This document shows, one piece after another, positions 1 through 7,138 of a stretch of 64,000 nt of DNA (the first letter of the stretch is position 1; every line of letters begins with the position of its first letter). Location: the NCBI GenBank assembly GCA_964471915.1, contig CAYYID010000020.1, forward strand, positions 1-64,000, in the 5' to 3' direction. This DNA is from JAIEPW01 sp964471915 (lineage in GTDB: Bacteria > Acidobacteriota > Terriglobia > Bryobacterales > Bryobacteraceae). Position numbers and translations under genes: made by a program. Below the pieces are notes generated by a model, which saw only the letters and a program-made list of their open reading frames with translations, had not been told where the DNA came from and did not search any database.

Positions 1-1014
1 CCGGATCTCGGTCTCCAGCCGCTCGAAGTACTCCGGGATGTCGTGCTTGAGCTTGCCTTCCTGCTTCAGTTGTTCCAGCCGGGTGCGGCGCTTGTCGAAG
101 CCCGTCTTGGCGACGAACTCGAAATAGCTGTCGATGTCGTGCTCGGCGGGGACGTCGAAGCGCGGGAACGGGTTCTTGACCTTTTCGAGCTTGAGCTGGC
201 AGCGCTGGGCGATGTCCCACGTGTTGTCGAGCGCGGCCTCCACCTGGCCGAAGAGCCGCATCATCTCGGCGCGGTTCTTGAGGTAGAACTCCTCGGTCTG
301 GAAGCGCATCCGGTTGGGGTCCGAGGCGGTCTTGCCCGTCTGGATGCACAGCATGATCTCGTGGGCCCGGCTGTCGCCCTTGCGCATGTAGTGCGCATCG
401 TTGGTGGCGACCAGCGGGAGCCCGGTGTCGCGGGCGAGCTTCAGAACCCCGTCGATCACCTTGCGGTCGGGTTCCAGGTTATGGTCCTGCAGCTCGAGAT
501 AGAAGTTGTTCTTGCCGAAGATCTCGGTGTACTCGCCGGCCAGCTTGCGCGCCTCATCCTCGCGGTCCGACTGCAGCGCCTCGTTGATGTCGCCGCGCAG
601 GCACGCCGAAAAGGCGATCAGCCCCTTTGCGTGGCGCGCCAGCAGGTCCTTGTCGATGCGCGGCTTGTAATAGAAGCCGTCCAGGTACCCGGTGGAGACC
701 AACTGGATCAGGTTGCGATACCCTTCCTGGTTCTCGCACAGGACGACGAGATGGTTGTAGCGGTTCGAGTCGTTCTTGACGGTGTAGCTCTGCTGCGCGA
801 CGTACAGCTCACAGCCGATCACCGGGTGGATCCCCTGGTCCTTGGCCTGGTTGTAGAACTCCACCGCGCCGAACAGGTTGCCGTGGTCGGTCATCGCGAC
901 GGCAGGCATCTTCTGCTCCGCGATGACGTTCATCATCTGGCTGATCTCGCACGCGCCGTCGAGCAGCGAGTAGTCGGTGTGGCAGTGCAGGTGGACGAAG
1001 GGCTTGTCGGACAT
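1..1014 (-). CDS. dnaE: DNA polymerase III alpha subunit, 5' part (runs off left edge)
   Basis: This is the first 338 codons of the replicative DNA polymerase III alpha subunit; the rest lies outside the window. The product starts MSDKPFVHLHCHTDYSLLDG, the N-terminal PHP domain with its metal-binding HxH motif at residues 8-10. It continues with the family pattern ending a beta strand in TDHGNLFGAVEF and IGCELYVA. The reading frame is open from the ATG at 1012-1014 to base 1. A second, divergent DnaE-type gene lies at 7139-10198. The full PHP motif set and start position fit DnaE1 rather than DnaE2. It is transcribed away from the DUF1080 gene across a 71-base gap. Confidence 0.95.
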   Translation of the reverse strand, partial: MSDKPFVHLHCHTDYSLLDGACEISQMMNVIAEQKMPAVAMTDHGNLFGAVEFYNQAKDQGIHPVIGCELYVAQQSYTVKNDSNRYNHLVVLCENQEGYRNLIQLVSTGYLDGFYYKPRIDKDLLARHAKGLIAFSACLRGDINEALQSDREDEARKLAGEYTEIFGKNNFYLELQDHNLEPDRKVIDGVLKLARDTGLPLVATNDAHYMRKGDSRAHEIMLCIQTGKTASDPNRMRFQTEEFYLKNRAEMMRLFGQVEAALDNTWDIAQRCQLKLEKVKNPFPRFDVPAEHDIDSYFEFVAKTGFDKRRTRLEQLKQEGKLKHDIPEYFERLETEIR

Positions 1015-1047
1015 CTTCTTTGTAAGCGCTTCGGGGGAGACCCTATC

Positions 1048-1053
1048 AGTATA
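1048..1053 (-). promoter_or_regulatory. Candidate -10 element for dnaE
   Basis: On the minus strand this reads TATACT, one mismatch from the sigma-70 -10 consensus, 34 bases before the dnaE start codon. No good -35 hexamer is visible at the right distance, so this is only a candidate. Confidence 0.35.
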
Positions 1054-1085
1054 CGGCGGTGCTCCGCGCCGCCGCACCCGCTATC

Positions 1086-2012
1086 ATGTTCTGGATGACT
1101 TGCCGCCTGCTCCTGCCCCTCACCCTGGCCGCCGCCGCCCTCGCCGCCGACAATCCCTTCCTCGGCAAATGGGACATCACCGCCAAGGGGCCTGACGGTC
1201 CGTGGATCTACTGGCTCGAAGTCAAGGAGTCTGGCGGCAAGCTCTCCGGCATGTTCCTCGCCCGCGGCGGCAGCGTCTTCCCGCTCGCCGAGGTGAAGCT
1301 CGAAGGCGCCGAACTCGTCTTCTGGACCCAGAGCCGTCAGGACCCCAAGATCTACTACCGCGCCAAAATGAAGGGCAGCAAGCTCGCCGGAGTCCGCGAG
1401 GAGAAAGGCGAGAAGGTGACCTTCACCGGCGTGCGTCCGCCCGCCTGGGGGACCTACGACGCGAACGCGACGCACCAGTTCGGCGCGCCCGTGGAGCTCT
1501 TCGCGGGCACGTCCCTCGCCGCGTGGGGCGTGCAGAACCCCAAACGGCCCATGGGCTGGAAGATCGAAAACGGCGTGATGACCAACGACCCGCACGCCAA
1601 CAACCTGGTTTCGAAGCAGAAATTCCAGGATTACAAGATCCGGTGTGAGTACAAGCTGGAGAAGGGCTCCAACTCCGGCATCTACCTGCGCGGCCGCTAC
1701 GAACTGCAAGTTCTCGAGGACTTCGGCAAGCCCGCCGAGAGCCACGGCCACATGGGCATCTACAGCCGCGTCGCGCCGGCCGTCAACGCCTCGAAACCGA
1801 TGGGCGAATGGCAGGAGATGGAAGCGACGATCGTCGGTAACCGCGTCACCGTGTTCCTCAACGGCAAGAAGGTCCACGACAACCAGGTTCTCGACGGCAT
1901 CACCGGCGGAGCACTGGACTCCGACGAAGGGAAGCCGGGGCCCGTCATGATCCAGGGCGATCACGAGAAGGTCTCGTTCCGCAAAGTGACAGTCTGGCCG
2001 ATCCAGCGCTGA
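1086..2012 (+). CDS. Secreted DUF1080 (3-keto-disaccharide hydrolase-like) protein
   Basis: The 308-residue product begins with a signal peptide (MFWMTCRLLLPLTLAAAALAA). A beta-rich region of about 110 residues follows, then a C-terminal DUF1080/3-keto-disaccharide hydrolase domain from about residue 130 to the end. The domain shows the usual landmarks: an opening VELFAGTSLAAW, a KFQDYKIRCEYKL strand, the SNSGIYLRGRYELQV segment and a final KVSFRKVTVWPI. Family members are concanavalin-like folds linked to sugar cleavage in Acidobacteriota, Bacteroidota and Planctomycetota; the substrate here is unknown. The ATG at 1086 was chosen because it directly precedes the signal peptide; 1095 is an alternative. 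No operon partner is visible. Confidence 0.85.
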   Translation: MFWMTCRLLLPLTLAAAALAADNPFLGKWDITAKGPDGPWIYWLEVKESGGKLSGMFLARGGSVFPLAEVKLEGAELVFWTQSRQDPKIYYRAKMKGSKLAGVREEKGEKVTFTGVRPPAWGTYDANATHQFGAPVELFAGTSLAAWGVQNPKRPMGWKIENGVMTNDPHANNLVSKQKFQDYKIRCEYKLEKGSNSGIYLRGRYELQVLEDFGKPAESHGHMGIYSRVAPAVNASKPMGEWQEMEATIVGNRVTVFLNGKKVHDNQVLDGITGGALDSDEGKPGPVMIQGDHEKVSFRKVTVWPIQR

Positions 2013-2025
2013 CGTTACGCCTGAC

Positions 2026-2604
2026 TCAAGCCTCGGCGCCCGGAACGGCGCTATAGAGTTCCGCAACCGCGATGCTCAGCCCCAGCGAATCGATCGCGAT
2101 GACAGCCGCCTCGCCGTAATAGTCGCGCAATACCCAGGCTCCGTCGTCGCGTTTCGAGTAGTGCTCCACGTGGCGCCGGTCCTGGTGGATCAGCAGATAG
2201 TCCCGCAGGCTCTCGATCGTCCAGTATGAGGCAAACTTCTGGCCACGATCGTAGTTCTCGGTCGCCGGAGAAAGCACCTCGACCAGCAACGCGGGATTGA
2301 GCAGCGTATCCTTCAGCGACTCGCCGGCGAACTGCGGCTCGCCGCAAACCACGCCTGCGTCCGGATAGGTGTACAGACCCGTGCGCGCGGCCTTCACCCG
2401 CAGATCGCCGCCAAACGCCAGACAGCCCGGGCGCGTCTGCCGGTTCAGGAGCGTAAGGATGTTCGCGGCCAGACGCGCGTGGGCGAAACTGCCCCCCGAC
2501 ATGGCGAACATCTGCCCGTCGTAGAACTCGCTCTTGATCTCCCCGGCGCGGTCGATCCGGAGATACTCGTCCTCGCTCAGGGGAGCCGAAGGGATCGAGG
2601 CCAT
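2026..2604 (-). CDS. Uma2-family (DUF820) restriction-endonuclease-fold protein
   Basis: The 192-residue protein has the Uma2/DUF820 architecture, a PD-(D/E)XK nuclease fold. Visible signature segments are KSEFYDGQMFAMSGGS (first acidic residue and helix), YPDAGVVCGEP, LLVEVLSPATENYDRG (acidic pair) and GQKFASYWTIESLRDYLLI (lysine and terminal helix). Uma2 proteins are very common in Cyanobacteria, Acidobacteriota and Planctomycetota, usually as scattered single genes, and their cellular role is poorly known. It converges on the DUF1080 gene with a 13-base gap and diverges from the serine hydrolase. Family assignment is firm; activity is inferred only. Confidence 0.85.
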   Translation of the reverse strand: MASIPSAPLSEDEYLRIDRAGEIKSEFYDGQMFAMSGGSFAHARLAANILTLLNRQTRPGCLAFGGDLRVKAARTGLYTYPDAGVVCGEPQFAGESLKDTLLNPALLVEVLSPATENYDRGQKFASYWTIESLRDYLLIHQDRRHVEHYSKRDDGAWVLRDYYGEAAVIAIDSLGLSIAVAELYSAVPGAEA

Positions 2605-2655
2605 GGCTACATTATGGCTCGTACGGCGAACCCTGGCGCGTGTAGACTATGGCTG

Positions 2656-3903
2656 ATGACTCTGCCGCACCGCTTTCCTGCCCTGACGGCTGCCGCCCTG
2701 CTGACGGCAACCGCCTTCGCCCAATCGCTTCCGAAGGCCCCCAAGCCCGAGGACGTCGGCATTTCCTCCCCGCGCCTGGCCCGCATGCGGGAACAGATCA
2801 AGGCCGACGTCGAAGCCAAGAAGATCCCCGGCAACGTGATGCTGATCGCGCGCAACGGCAAGGTCGCGTTCTTCGACGCTTTCGGCTTCCAGAAACGCGC
2901 CGACCAGAAGCCCATGAAGACCGACGCGATCTTCCGCATCGCCTCCATGTCCAAGCCGATCACGTCGGTCGCAGCCATGATCCTGCAGGAAGAGGGCAAG
3001 CTCGATATCGGCGCTCCCGTCGCGCAGTACCTCCCCGAGTTCCGCGGCCTGCGCGTCGGTGTGGACCGCGTGGCGCCGAAGCGCCCCATGCTGGTGCTGG
3101 ACCTGCTGCGCCACACCTCCGGCCTCACCTACGGCCTGTTCGGCAACACCCCCATCGACGACATGTACCGCAAGGCGAACCTCTTCCAGAGCACGTCGCT
3201 CGCGGACCTGGTGACCAAGCTCTCCGCCATTCCGCTGCTGCACCATCCCGGCGAAGCCTGGGAGTACAGCATGTCGACGGACGTGCTGGGGCGCGTCGTC
3301 GAAGTGGCCAGCGGCATGGACTTCGACAAGTTCGTCGCCGAGAGAATCACCGGGCCGCTCAAGATGCCGGATACCGGCTTCTACCTGACCGTCGCGCAGG
3401 CGGAGCGGCTCGCCATACCGGACGGCCAGATGATGATGCCGCCCGCCGATCCTACCGTGCGCCCGGCCATGCCCTCGGGCGGCGGCGGCATGTACGCCAC
3501 CGCGTCCGACTACGCCCGCTTCGCCCAGATGCTGCTGAACGGCGGCCAACTGGAGGGCGTGCGCATCCTTTCGCCGAAGACCGTCGCGCTCATGACGTCG
3601 GACCAGTTGCCCGCGACCACGCAGCGCCACACCGGCGTCGCGATGTCGCTGGGAGCCTTCGGCCCGACGCCGGAAATGGGTACCAGCTTCGGGCTGGGCT
3701 TCGGGGTCCGCGTCGACGCGGGCCGGAACCCGGTGCCGGGGTCCGTCGGCGACTTCTCCTGGGCCGGAATCACCGGAACGTTCTTCTGGGTGGATCCGCA
3801 GGAGAAATTGGTCGCGGTGATGCTGGTGCAGGCGCCCCAGGGGTCCAATGGCCCGCTCTGGCGCCGGACGCGGACGCTGGTGTACCAGACGCTGATCAAT
3901 TAG
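2656..3903 (+). CDS. Secreted beta-lactamase-fold serine hydrolase
   Basis: The 415-residue protein has a signal peptide (residues 1-22, ending AFAQ) and a class C beta-lactamase/esterase-like domain. The catalytic SxxK motif is at about residues 97-100 (SMSK). The conserved LRHTSGLTYG segment, a candidate Tyr in WEYSMSTDVLGR, and the late AGITGTFFWVDP strand follow. Such proteins act as esterases, D-amino peptidases or transpeptidase-like enzymes in the periplasm, and the substrate cannot be read from sequence. A longer open frame exists upstream, but the ATG at 2656 precedes the signal peptide directly. Its stop codon overlaps the convergent hepT stop by four bases. Confidence 0.9.
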   Translation: MTLPHRFPALTAAALLTATAFAQSLPKAPKPEDVGISSPRLARMREQIKADVEAKKIPGNVMLIARNGKVAFFDAFGFQKRADQKPMKTDAIFRIASMSKPITSVAAMILQEEGKLDIGAPVAQYLPEFRGLRVGVDRVAPKRPMLVLDLLRHTSGLTYGLFGNTPIDDMYRKANLFQSTSLADLVTKLSAIPLLHHPGEAWEYSMSTDVLGRVVEVASGMDFDKFVAERITGPLKMPDTGFYLTVAQAERLAIPDGQMMMPPADPTVRPAMPSGGGGMYATASDYARFAQMLLNGGQLEGVRILSPKTVALMTSDQLPATTQRHTGVAMSLGAFGPTPEMGTSFGLGFGVRVDAGRNPVPGSVGDFSWAGITGTFFWVDPQEKLVAVMLVQAPQGSNGPLWRRTRTLVYQTLIN

Positions 3904-4235
3904 GGGTTATCGCGCAAGATTTCGTTGATCCGTTCGCGGAGTGGCTGCAGATCCAACTCCACAACCCGCCACACGAGCTCGGCGTCGATCTCGAAGTAGT
4001 GATGGACGAGGATGTGCCTCATCCCGGCGGCCTTCGTCCACACAGCGTCGGGGTGCGCCCGTCGAAACTCCTCCGACAGACAGCGCGCGGCTTCGCCAAC
4101 GATCTGCAAGTGGTGCAGCACCCAGACCCGCACCATTTCGTCTGCGTCGAATCGTTCGCGGCCTTGGACTGCCTCGCGCAGAATTCGATCGATCGCCGTT
4201 AGAATGTCAGCCAGGCGCTCGCGGTCGTCTCTCAT
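3900..4235 (-). CDS. hepT: HepT-like (DUF86) toxin
   Basis: The 111-residue all-helical protein is a HepT/DUF86 toxin, known in the family as a HEPN ribonuclease. The catalytic RX4HXY motif is visible as RHILVHHY near residue 73. The start ATG at 4233-4235 overlaps the stop of the upstream nucleotidyltransferase gene (ATGA, four bases), indicating translational coupling. In characterised pairs the MntA partner neutralises HepT by adenylylating the Tyr of this motif. Here the motif is intact, so the toxin looks functional. Confidence 0.88.
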   Translation of the reverse strand: MRDDRERLADILTAIDRILREAVQGRERFDADEMVRVWVLHHLQIVGEAARCLSEEFRRAHPDAVWTKAAGMRHILVHHYFEIDAELVWRVVELDLQPLRERINEILRDNP

Positions 4236-4522
4236 AGCGGGACAGCTTCCGCCAACGCCCGCTCCCGCACCTTGGCCCGCAGCATCCCCTCGGTGGCGAC
4301 ATCTACCCCGGCCGGAAAAGCCGCCCGCAGTTCCTCGATCAGCCCGCCGAGATCCATCAGCGTCCGCTCCGCGTCCAGGTCGACCAGCAAGTCGATGTCG
4401 CTTCCGCTCGACGCCTCGCCGCGAGCCACCGATCCGAACACGCGGACGTTCCGCGCCCCGTACCGCTTGGCGATGCGGAGAATCTCTTCCCGTCTCGTGC
4501 TGCGGAGCTCTTCGAGCGTCAT
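4232..4522 (-). CDS. mntA: MntA-like nucleotidyltransferase antitoxin
   Basis: The 96-residue minimal nucleotidyltransferase has the signature GSVARGEASSGSDIDLLVD near residues 31-49: a GS motif followed by a DxD metal pair. This is the MNT fold of the MntA/HepT type VII toxin-antitoxin systems, in which it adenylylates the HepT toxin. It is the first gene of a two-gene operon and ends within the hepT start codon. An 8-bp palindrome (GTGATCAC, 4528-4535) sits just upstream of the start, but it is too short to call an operator. Confidence 0.88.
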   Translation of the reverse strand: MTLEELRSTRREEILRIAKRYGARNVRVFGSVARGEASSGSDIDLLVDLDAERTLMDLGGLIEELRAAFPAGVDVATEGMLRAKVRERALAEAVPL

Positions 4523-4599
4523 ATGGCGTGATCACCCCCATGGTAGCGCGGCGACTGGAGCCGCAGCAGCCGCGCTAGACTTGAGGTGACTCCCCAGGC

Positions 4600-4688
4600 G
4601 CCCGGGTGGCGAAACCGGCAGACGCAACGGACTTAAAATCCGTTCTCCGGCAACGGGGGTGCGGGTTCGATTCCCGCCCCGGGCACCA
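4600..4688 (+). tRNA. tRNA-Leu (UAA anticodon)
   Basis: A complete class II tRNA. The acceptor arms GCCCGGG (4600-4606) and CCCGGGC (4678-4684) pair perfectly, followed by the discriminator A and an encoded CCA. The anticodon stem ACGGA/TCCGT (4627-4631 and 4639-4643) encloses the loop CTTAAAA with anticodon TAA at 4634-4636. A long variable arm follows, and the T arm contains GGGTTCGATTCCC. The long variable arm and UAA anticodon make it leucine. It stands alone between the MntA/HepT operon and the desaturase. Confidence 0.97.
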
Positions 4689-4852
4689 ACCTTACCCTAT
4701 TCCTCCCGTGTCGCATCCGGCCACGACCGCCGATCGTATCTGTGGGAGAGTACTGCGAAATTTCCCACAGTCCTGGGAGGATCTGGTACTATGGCTCGGG
4801 GCGCTGTCGGCCGGTCCTTAGATCTCCCCCCTACTTCGACCCTGGAGAATCG

Positions 4853-5581
4853 ATGAGTTTGCTCTGGATGTTCGCCATCACTTTCTGCATTCTGCAGATG
4901 TCCGTACTCGCTACTACCATTTACCTCCACCGCAGCCTGACCCATCGCGGCGTGGAGCTTCATCCCATCGTCCGCAACCTGATGCACCTCCACCTCTTGT
5001 TGTTCACCGCCATCGTTCCCCGCGAATGGGCGGCGGTCCACCGCAAGCACCACCACTTCTCGGACAAGGAAGGCGATCCGCACAGCCCCTACATCGAAGG
5101 GATGTGGACCGTGTTCTTCGGCAACTTCTTCCTCTACCGGAAGGAAACGCACAACGAACAGACCATCCGCAAGTACACGCCGGACTACAAGCCGGACACC
5201 ATCGACATGATCATCCCGAGCCGCTTCCAGTCCTACGGGACCATCGGCGGCCTGGCCATCTTCATGCTGATGTTCGGGTGGGCGTGGGGTCTGGGCGCCT
5301 GGGCCTTCCACGTCGTCGCGTACATCCTGCTGAACTCCTCCATCAACAGCCTGTGCCACATGGTCGGTTACCGCAACTACGATAACCTCGCCACGAACCT
5401 CCGCTTCCTGGCCTACTTCACCGGCGGCGAAGCGCTGCACAACAACCACCACGAGTTCCCGACCTCGGCCCGCTTCTCCATGAAGTCCGGCGAGTTCGAC
5501 ATCGCTTGGCCGCTGATCCGGATCATGGAAGCCGTCGGCTTGGCCAAGGTGGACCGGACCCCGATCGCCAAGGCTGCCTAG
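4853..5581 (+). CDS. Membrane fatty-acid (acyl-CoA/acyl-lipid) desaturase
   Basis: The 242-residue integral membrane diiron desaturase has the three histidine boxes of the family: HRSLTH near residue 24, HRKHHH near residue 63, and HNNHH near residue 196. Several hydrophobic segments separate the boxes. It introduces a double bond into fatty acyl chains and acts in the cytoplasmic membrane. At 242 residues it is at the short end for the family. The start ATG follows GGAGAATCG. The open frame extends upstream, but that part is non-coding in character. A T-tailed hairpin follows the gene. Confidence 0.92.
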   Translation: MSLLWMFAITFCILQMSVLATTIYLHRSLTHRGVELHPIVRNLMHLHLLLFTAIVPREWAAVHRKHHHFSDKEGDPHSPYIEGMWTVFFGNFFLYRKETHNEQTIRKYTPDYKPDTIDMIIPSRFQSYGTIGGLAIFMLMFGWAWGLGAWAFHVVAYILLNSSINSLCHMVGYRNYDNLATNLRFLAYFTGGEALHNNHHEFPTSARFSMKSGEFDIAWPLIRIMEAVGLAKVDRTPIAKAA

Positions 5582-5613
5582 TACGCTTAGGACGGCGTAG
5601 CCGGAATCGAATC

Positions 5614-5656
5614 GAGCCCTTGCGTGACATAATCGTTGCGCGAGGGCTCTCGTTTT
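5614..5656 (+). terminator. Imperfect hairpin with T-rich tail after the desaturase gene
   Basis: The left arm GAGCCCTTGCG (5614-5624) and right arm CGCGAGGGCTC (5639-5649) pair at 10 of 11 positions around a 14-base loop, followed by TCGTTTTCTT. This looks like a Rho-independent terminator for the desaturase gene. The right arm also carries the only purine-rich GAGGG upstream of the TTG start of the next gene, so it may also affect that gene's translation. Confidence 0.6.
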
Positions 5657-5657
5657 C

Positions 5658-6317
5658 TTGGACCACGCCTACATCGAGGACCAGCGGGTCGCCGAACGGT
5701 ATCTCCTGAAAGATCTTACCGATAGGGACCGCACCGCCTTCGAGGCCCACTTTCCGGATTGCCCCGAGTGTCTGGACCGGCTGGCACTGGCCGAACTCTT
5801 CCGCACCTCCAGGAACGGGTCGCCTCCCGCGGAAGAGCCAGCGCAAGTTGTTAATTCTGAGCCTGATATCCAGCAAGTCCGCCGCCCGCGCCTCGTCCGC
5901 TCCCTGCTGTGGCTGGGCGCGGCGGCCTTCGTGCTCCTCGCCATCCCCAGCGTGCTCTTCCTGGGCGCCATCCGCGATTCCCGCGAGCAACTGCTCACCC
6001 AGGCCGCCGGCGGACCTGTGCCGCTCTATGCCCTTCAACCTACAACGGAAAACCGGATCCTGCGCCCGCCATCCGGCGACCTGATCCTCACTTTTTCGGC
6101 CCCCGACGCACCGGCCGCCACGTTGCGCGCCGACCTCGTCCGCGGCGACGTCCGTCTGGTCTGGACCGCCAACTTCGTCTCCGCCCCCGGCGCGACCATC
6201 GCCCTCCGCGTGCCCGCCGCGCACTTCGAAGAGGGGCCGCTCCGGCTCGACGTGATCGCCAAGGACGCCGCCGGGCGCAGTTTCCGCGCCGTCTTTTTCC
6301 GGCTTCGCGTCCAGTAA
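5658..6317 (+). CDS. Anti-sigma-factor-like membrane protein with zinc-finger N-terminus
   Basis: The 219-residue protein has an N-terminal HxxxCxxC motif (HFPDCPEC near residues 31-38), typical of ZAS anti-sigma domains. One transmembrane segment follows near residues 82-104 (LLWLGAAAFVLLAIPSVLFL) and then a beta-rich extracytoplasmic domain. The architecture fits an ECF anti-sigma factor, but no sigma factor gene is adjacent. The start is a TTG at 5658; no ATG or GTG occurs in the frame, so the TTG is needed to keep the zinc motif. The hydrophobic anchor and fold class are clear. The regulatory role is inferred. Confidence 0.65.
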   Translation: MDHAYIEDQRVAERYLLKDLTDRDRTAFEAHFPDCPECLDRLALAELFRTSRNGSPPAEEPAQVVNSEPDIQQVRRPRLVRSLLWLGAAAFVLLAIPSVLFLGAIRDSREQLLTQAAGGPVPLYALQPTTENRILRPPSGDLILTFSAPDAPAATLRADLVRGDVRLVWTANFVSAPGATIALRVPAAHFEEGPLRLDVIAKDAAGRSFRAVFFRLRVQ

Positions 6318-6388
6318 GCGACCATTCGGTGGGGCCGCGTTGTCTCCACCCCGCCGCCTATGGTATTCCTTAAGTTCTACCCAGAATC

Positions 6389-6658
6389 ATGGCGTACGTA
6401 ATCGCAGAACCCTGTATTGGCACCAAGGACACGGCTTGCGTCGACGCTTGTCCGGTCGATTGCATCCATCCCAAGAAAGACGCGAACGGCTTCGAACAGG
6501 CGGAGATGCTGTACATCGATCCCGTCGAGTGCATCGATTGTGGCGCTTGCGTCCCCGTTTGCCCGGTTTCCGCGATCTTCGCCCTCGATGATCTGCCGGA
6601 AAAATGGGCGTCCTACGCCCAGAAGAACGCCGAGTACTTCGGCCGCGCCACGGCCTGA
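6389..6658 (+). CDS. fdxA: 7Fe ferredoxin ([3Fe-4S][4Fe-4S])
   Basis: The 89-residue ferredoxin carries Cys9-x7-Cys17-x3-Cys21-x3-Cys25 and Cys48-x2-Cys51-x2-Cys54-x3-Cys58. This is the spacing of the Azotobacter FdI/FdxA class, which binds one [3Fe-4S] and one [4Fe-4S] cluster. It serves as a soluble low-potential electron carrier. The partner enzymes are not evident from the neighbourhood. It converges on queD with a 12-base gap. Confidence 0.93.
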   Translation: MAYVIAEPCIGTKDTACVDACPVDCIHPKKDANGFEQAEMLYIDPVECIDCGACVPVCPVSAIFALDDLPEKWASYAQKNAEYFGRATA

Positions 6659-6670
6659 TCCCGGGGCAGC

Positions 6671-7045
6671 TTACGGCCGGTACGTCGCGCTCTGCGTGTC
6701 CGTCTCCCACAGGCGGATGCTGGTAACTCTCACCGGAACCTCGTTCGCCGCCAGCCCGTTCTGGATCTCGTCGTAAAAGTACTTGGCGATGTTCTCGGCC
6801 GACGGGTTCACCTTGTCGAACGGCTCCAAGTCGTTCAGGAACTGGTGGTCGATCCGGTCGATCACCCCGTTCACCAGCCGCTTGATGTCCGTGAAGTCCA
6901 CCAGCAGCCCGATCCGGTTCAGCCGCTCGCCCTCCACCCGCACCTCCACCCGGTAGTTGTGGCCGTGAACGTTCTCGCACTTGCCCTTGTATTCGCGCAG
7001 GGCATGGCCGGAGGAAAAGGTCTTCTGTACGGAAAGCTCGAACAT
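6671..7045 (-). CDS. queD: 6-carboxy-tetrahydropterin synthase (QueD/PTPS family)
   Basis: The 124-residue protein is a 6-pyruvoyl-tetrahydropterin synthase family member. The first zinc His is in SSGHALR and the other two in ENVHGHNYRVEV; a Cys just before that motif (KGKCENVHGH) is the expected catalytic residue. LVDFTDIKR and ENIAKYFYDEI are further family signatures. QueD converts 7,8-dihydroneopterin triphosphate to 6-carboxy-tetrahydropterin on the route to queuosine. No other queuosine gene is in the window. Its start faces dnaE2 across 93 bases. Confidence 0.92.
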   Translation of the reverse strand: MFELSVQKTFSSGHALREYKGKCENVHGHNYRVEVRVEGERLNRIGLLVDFTDIKRLVNGVIDRIDHQFLNDLEPFDKVNPSAENIAKYFYDEIQNGLAANEVPVRVTSIRLWETDTQSATYRP

Positions 7046-7138
7046 GGAGGGTACTGAACTCCATGGTAGCGCAGCGCCCGGCCTCCCTCAAAAATGCGTC
7101 GCGCTTCGTGCTACGCTGATGGCGAACATAAGGCGAAA

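Noticed and set aside
4528..4535. GTGATCAC palindrome upstream of mntA
   Set aside because: Eight bases of symmetry are expected by chance many times in a window this size, and the flanks are not symmetric.
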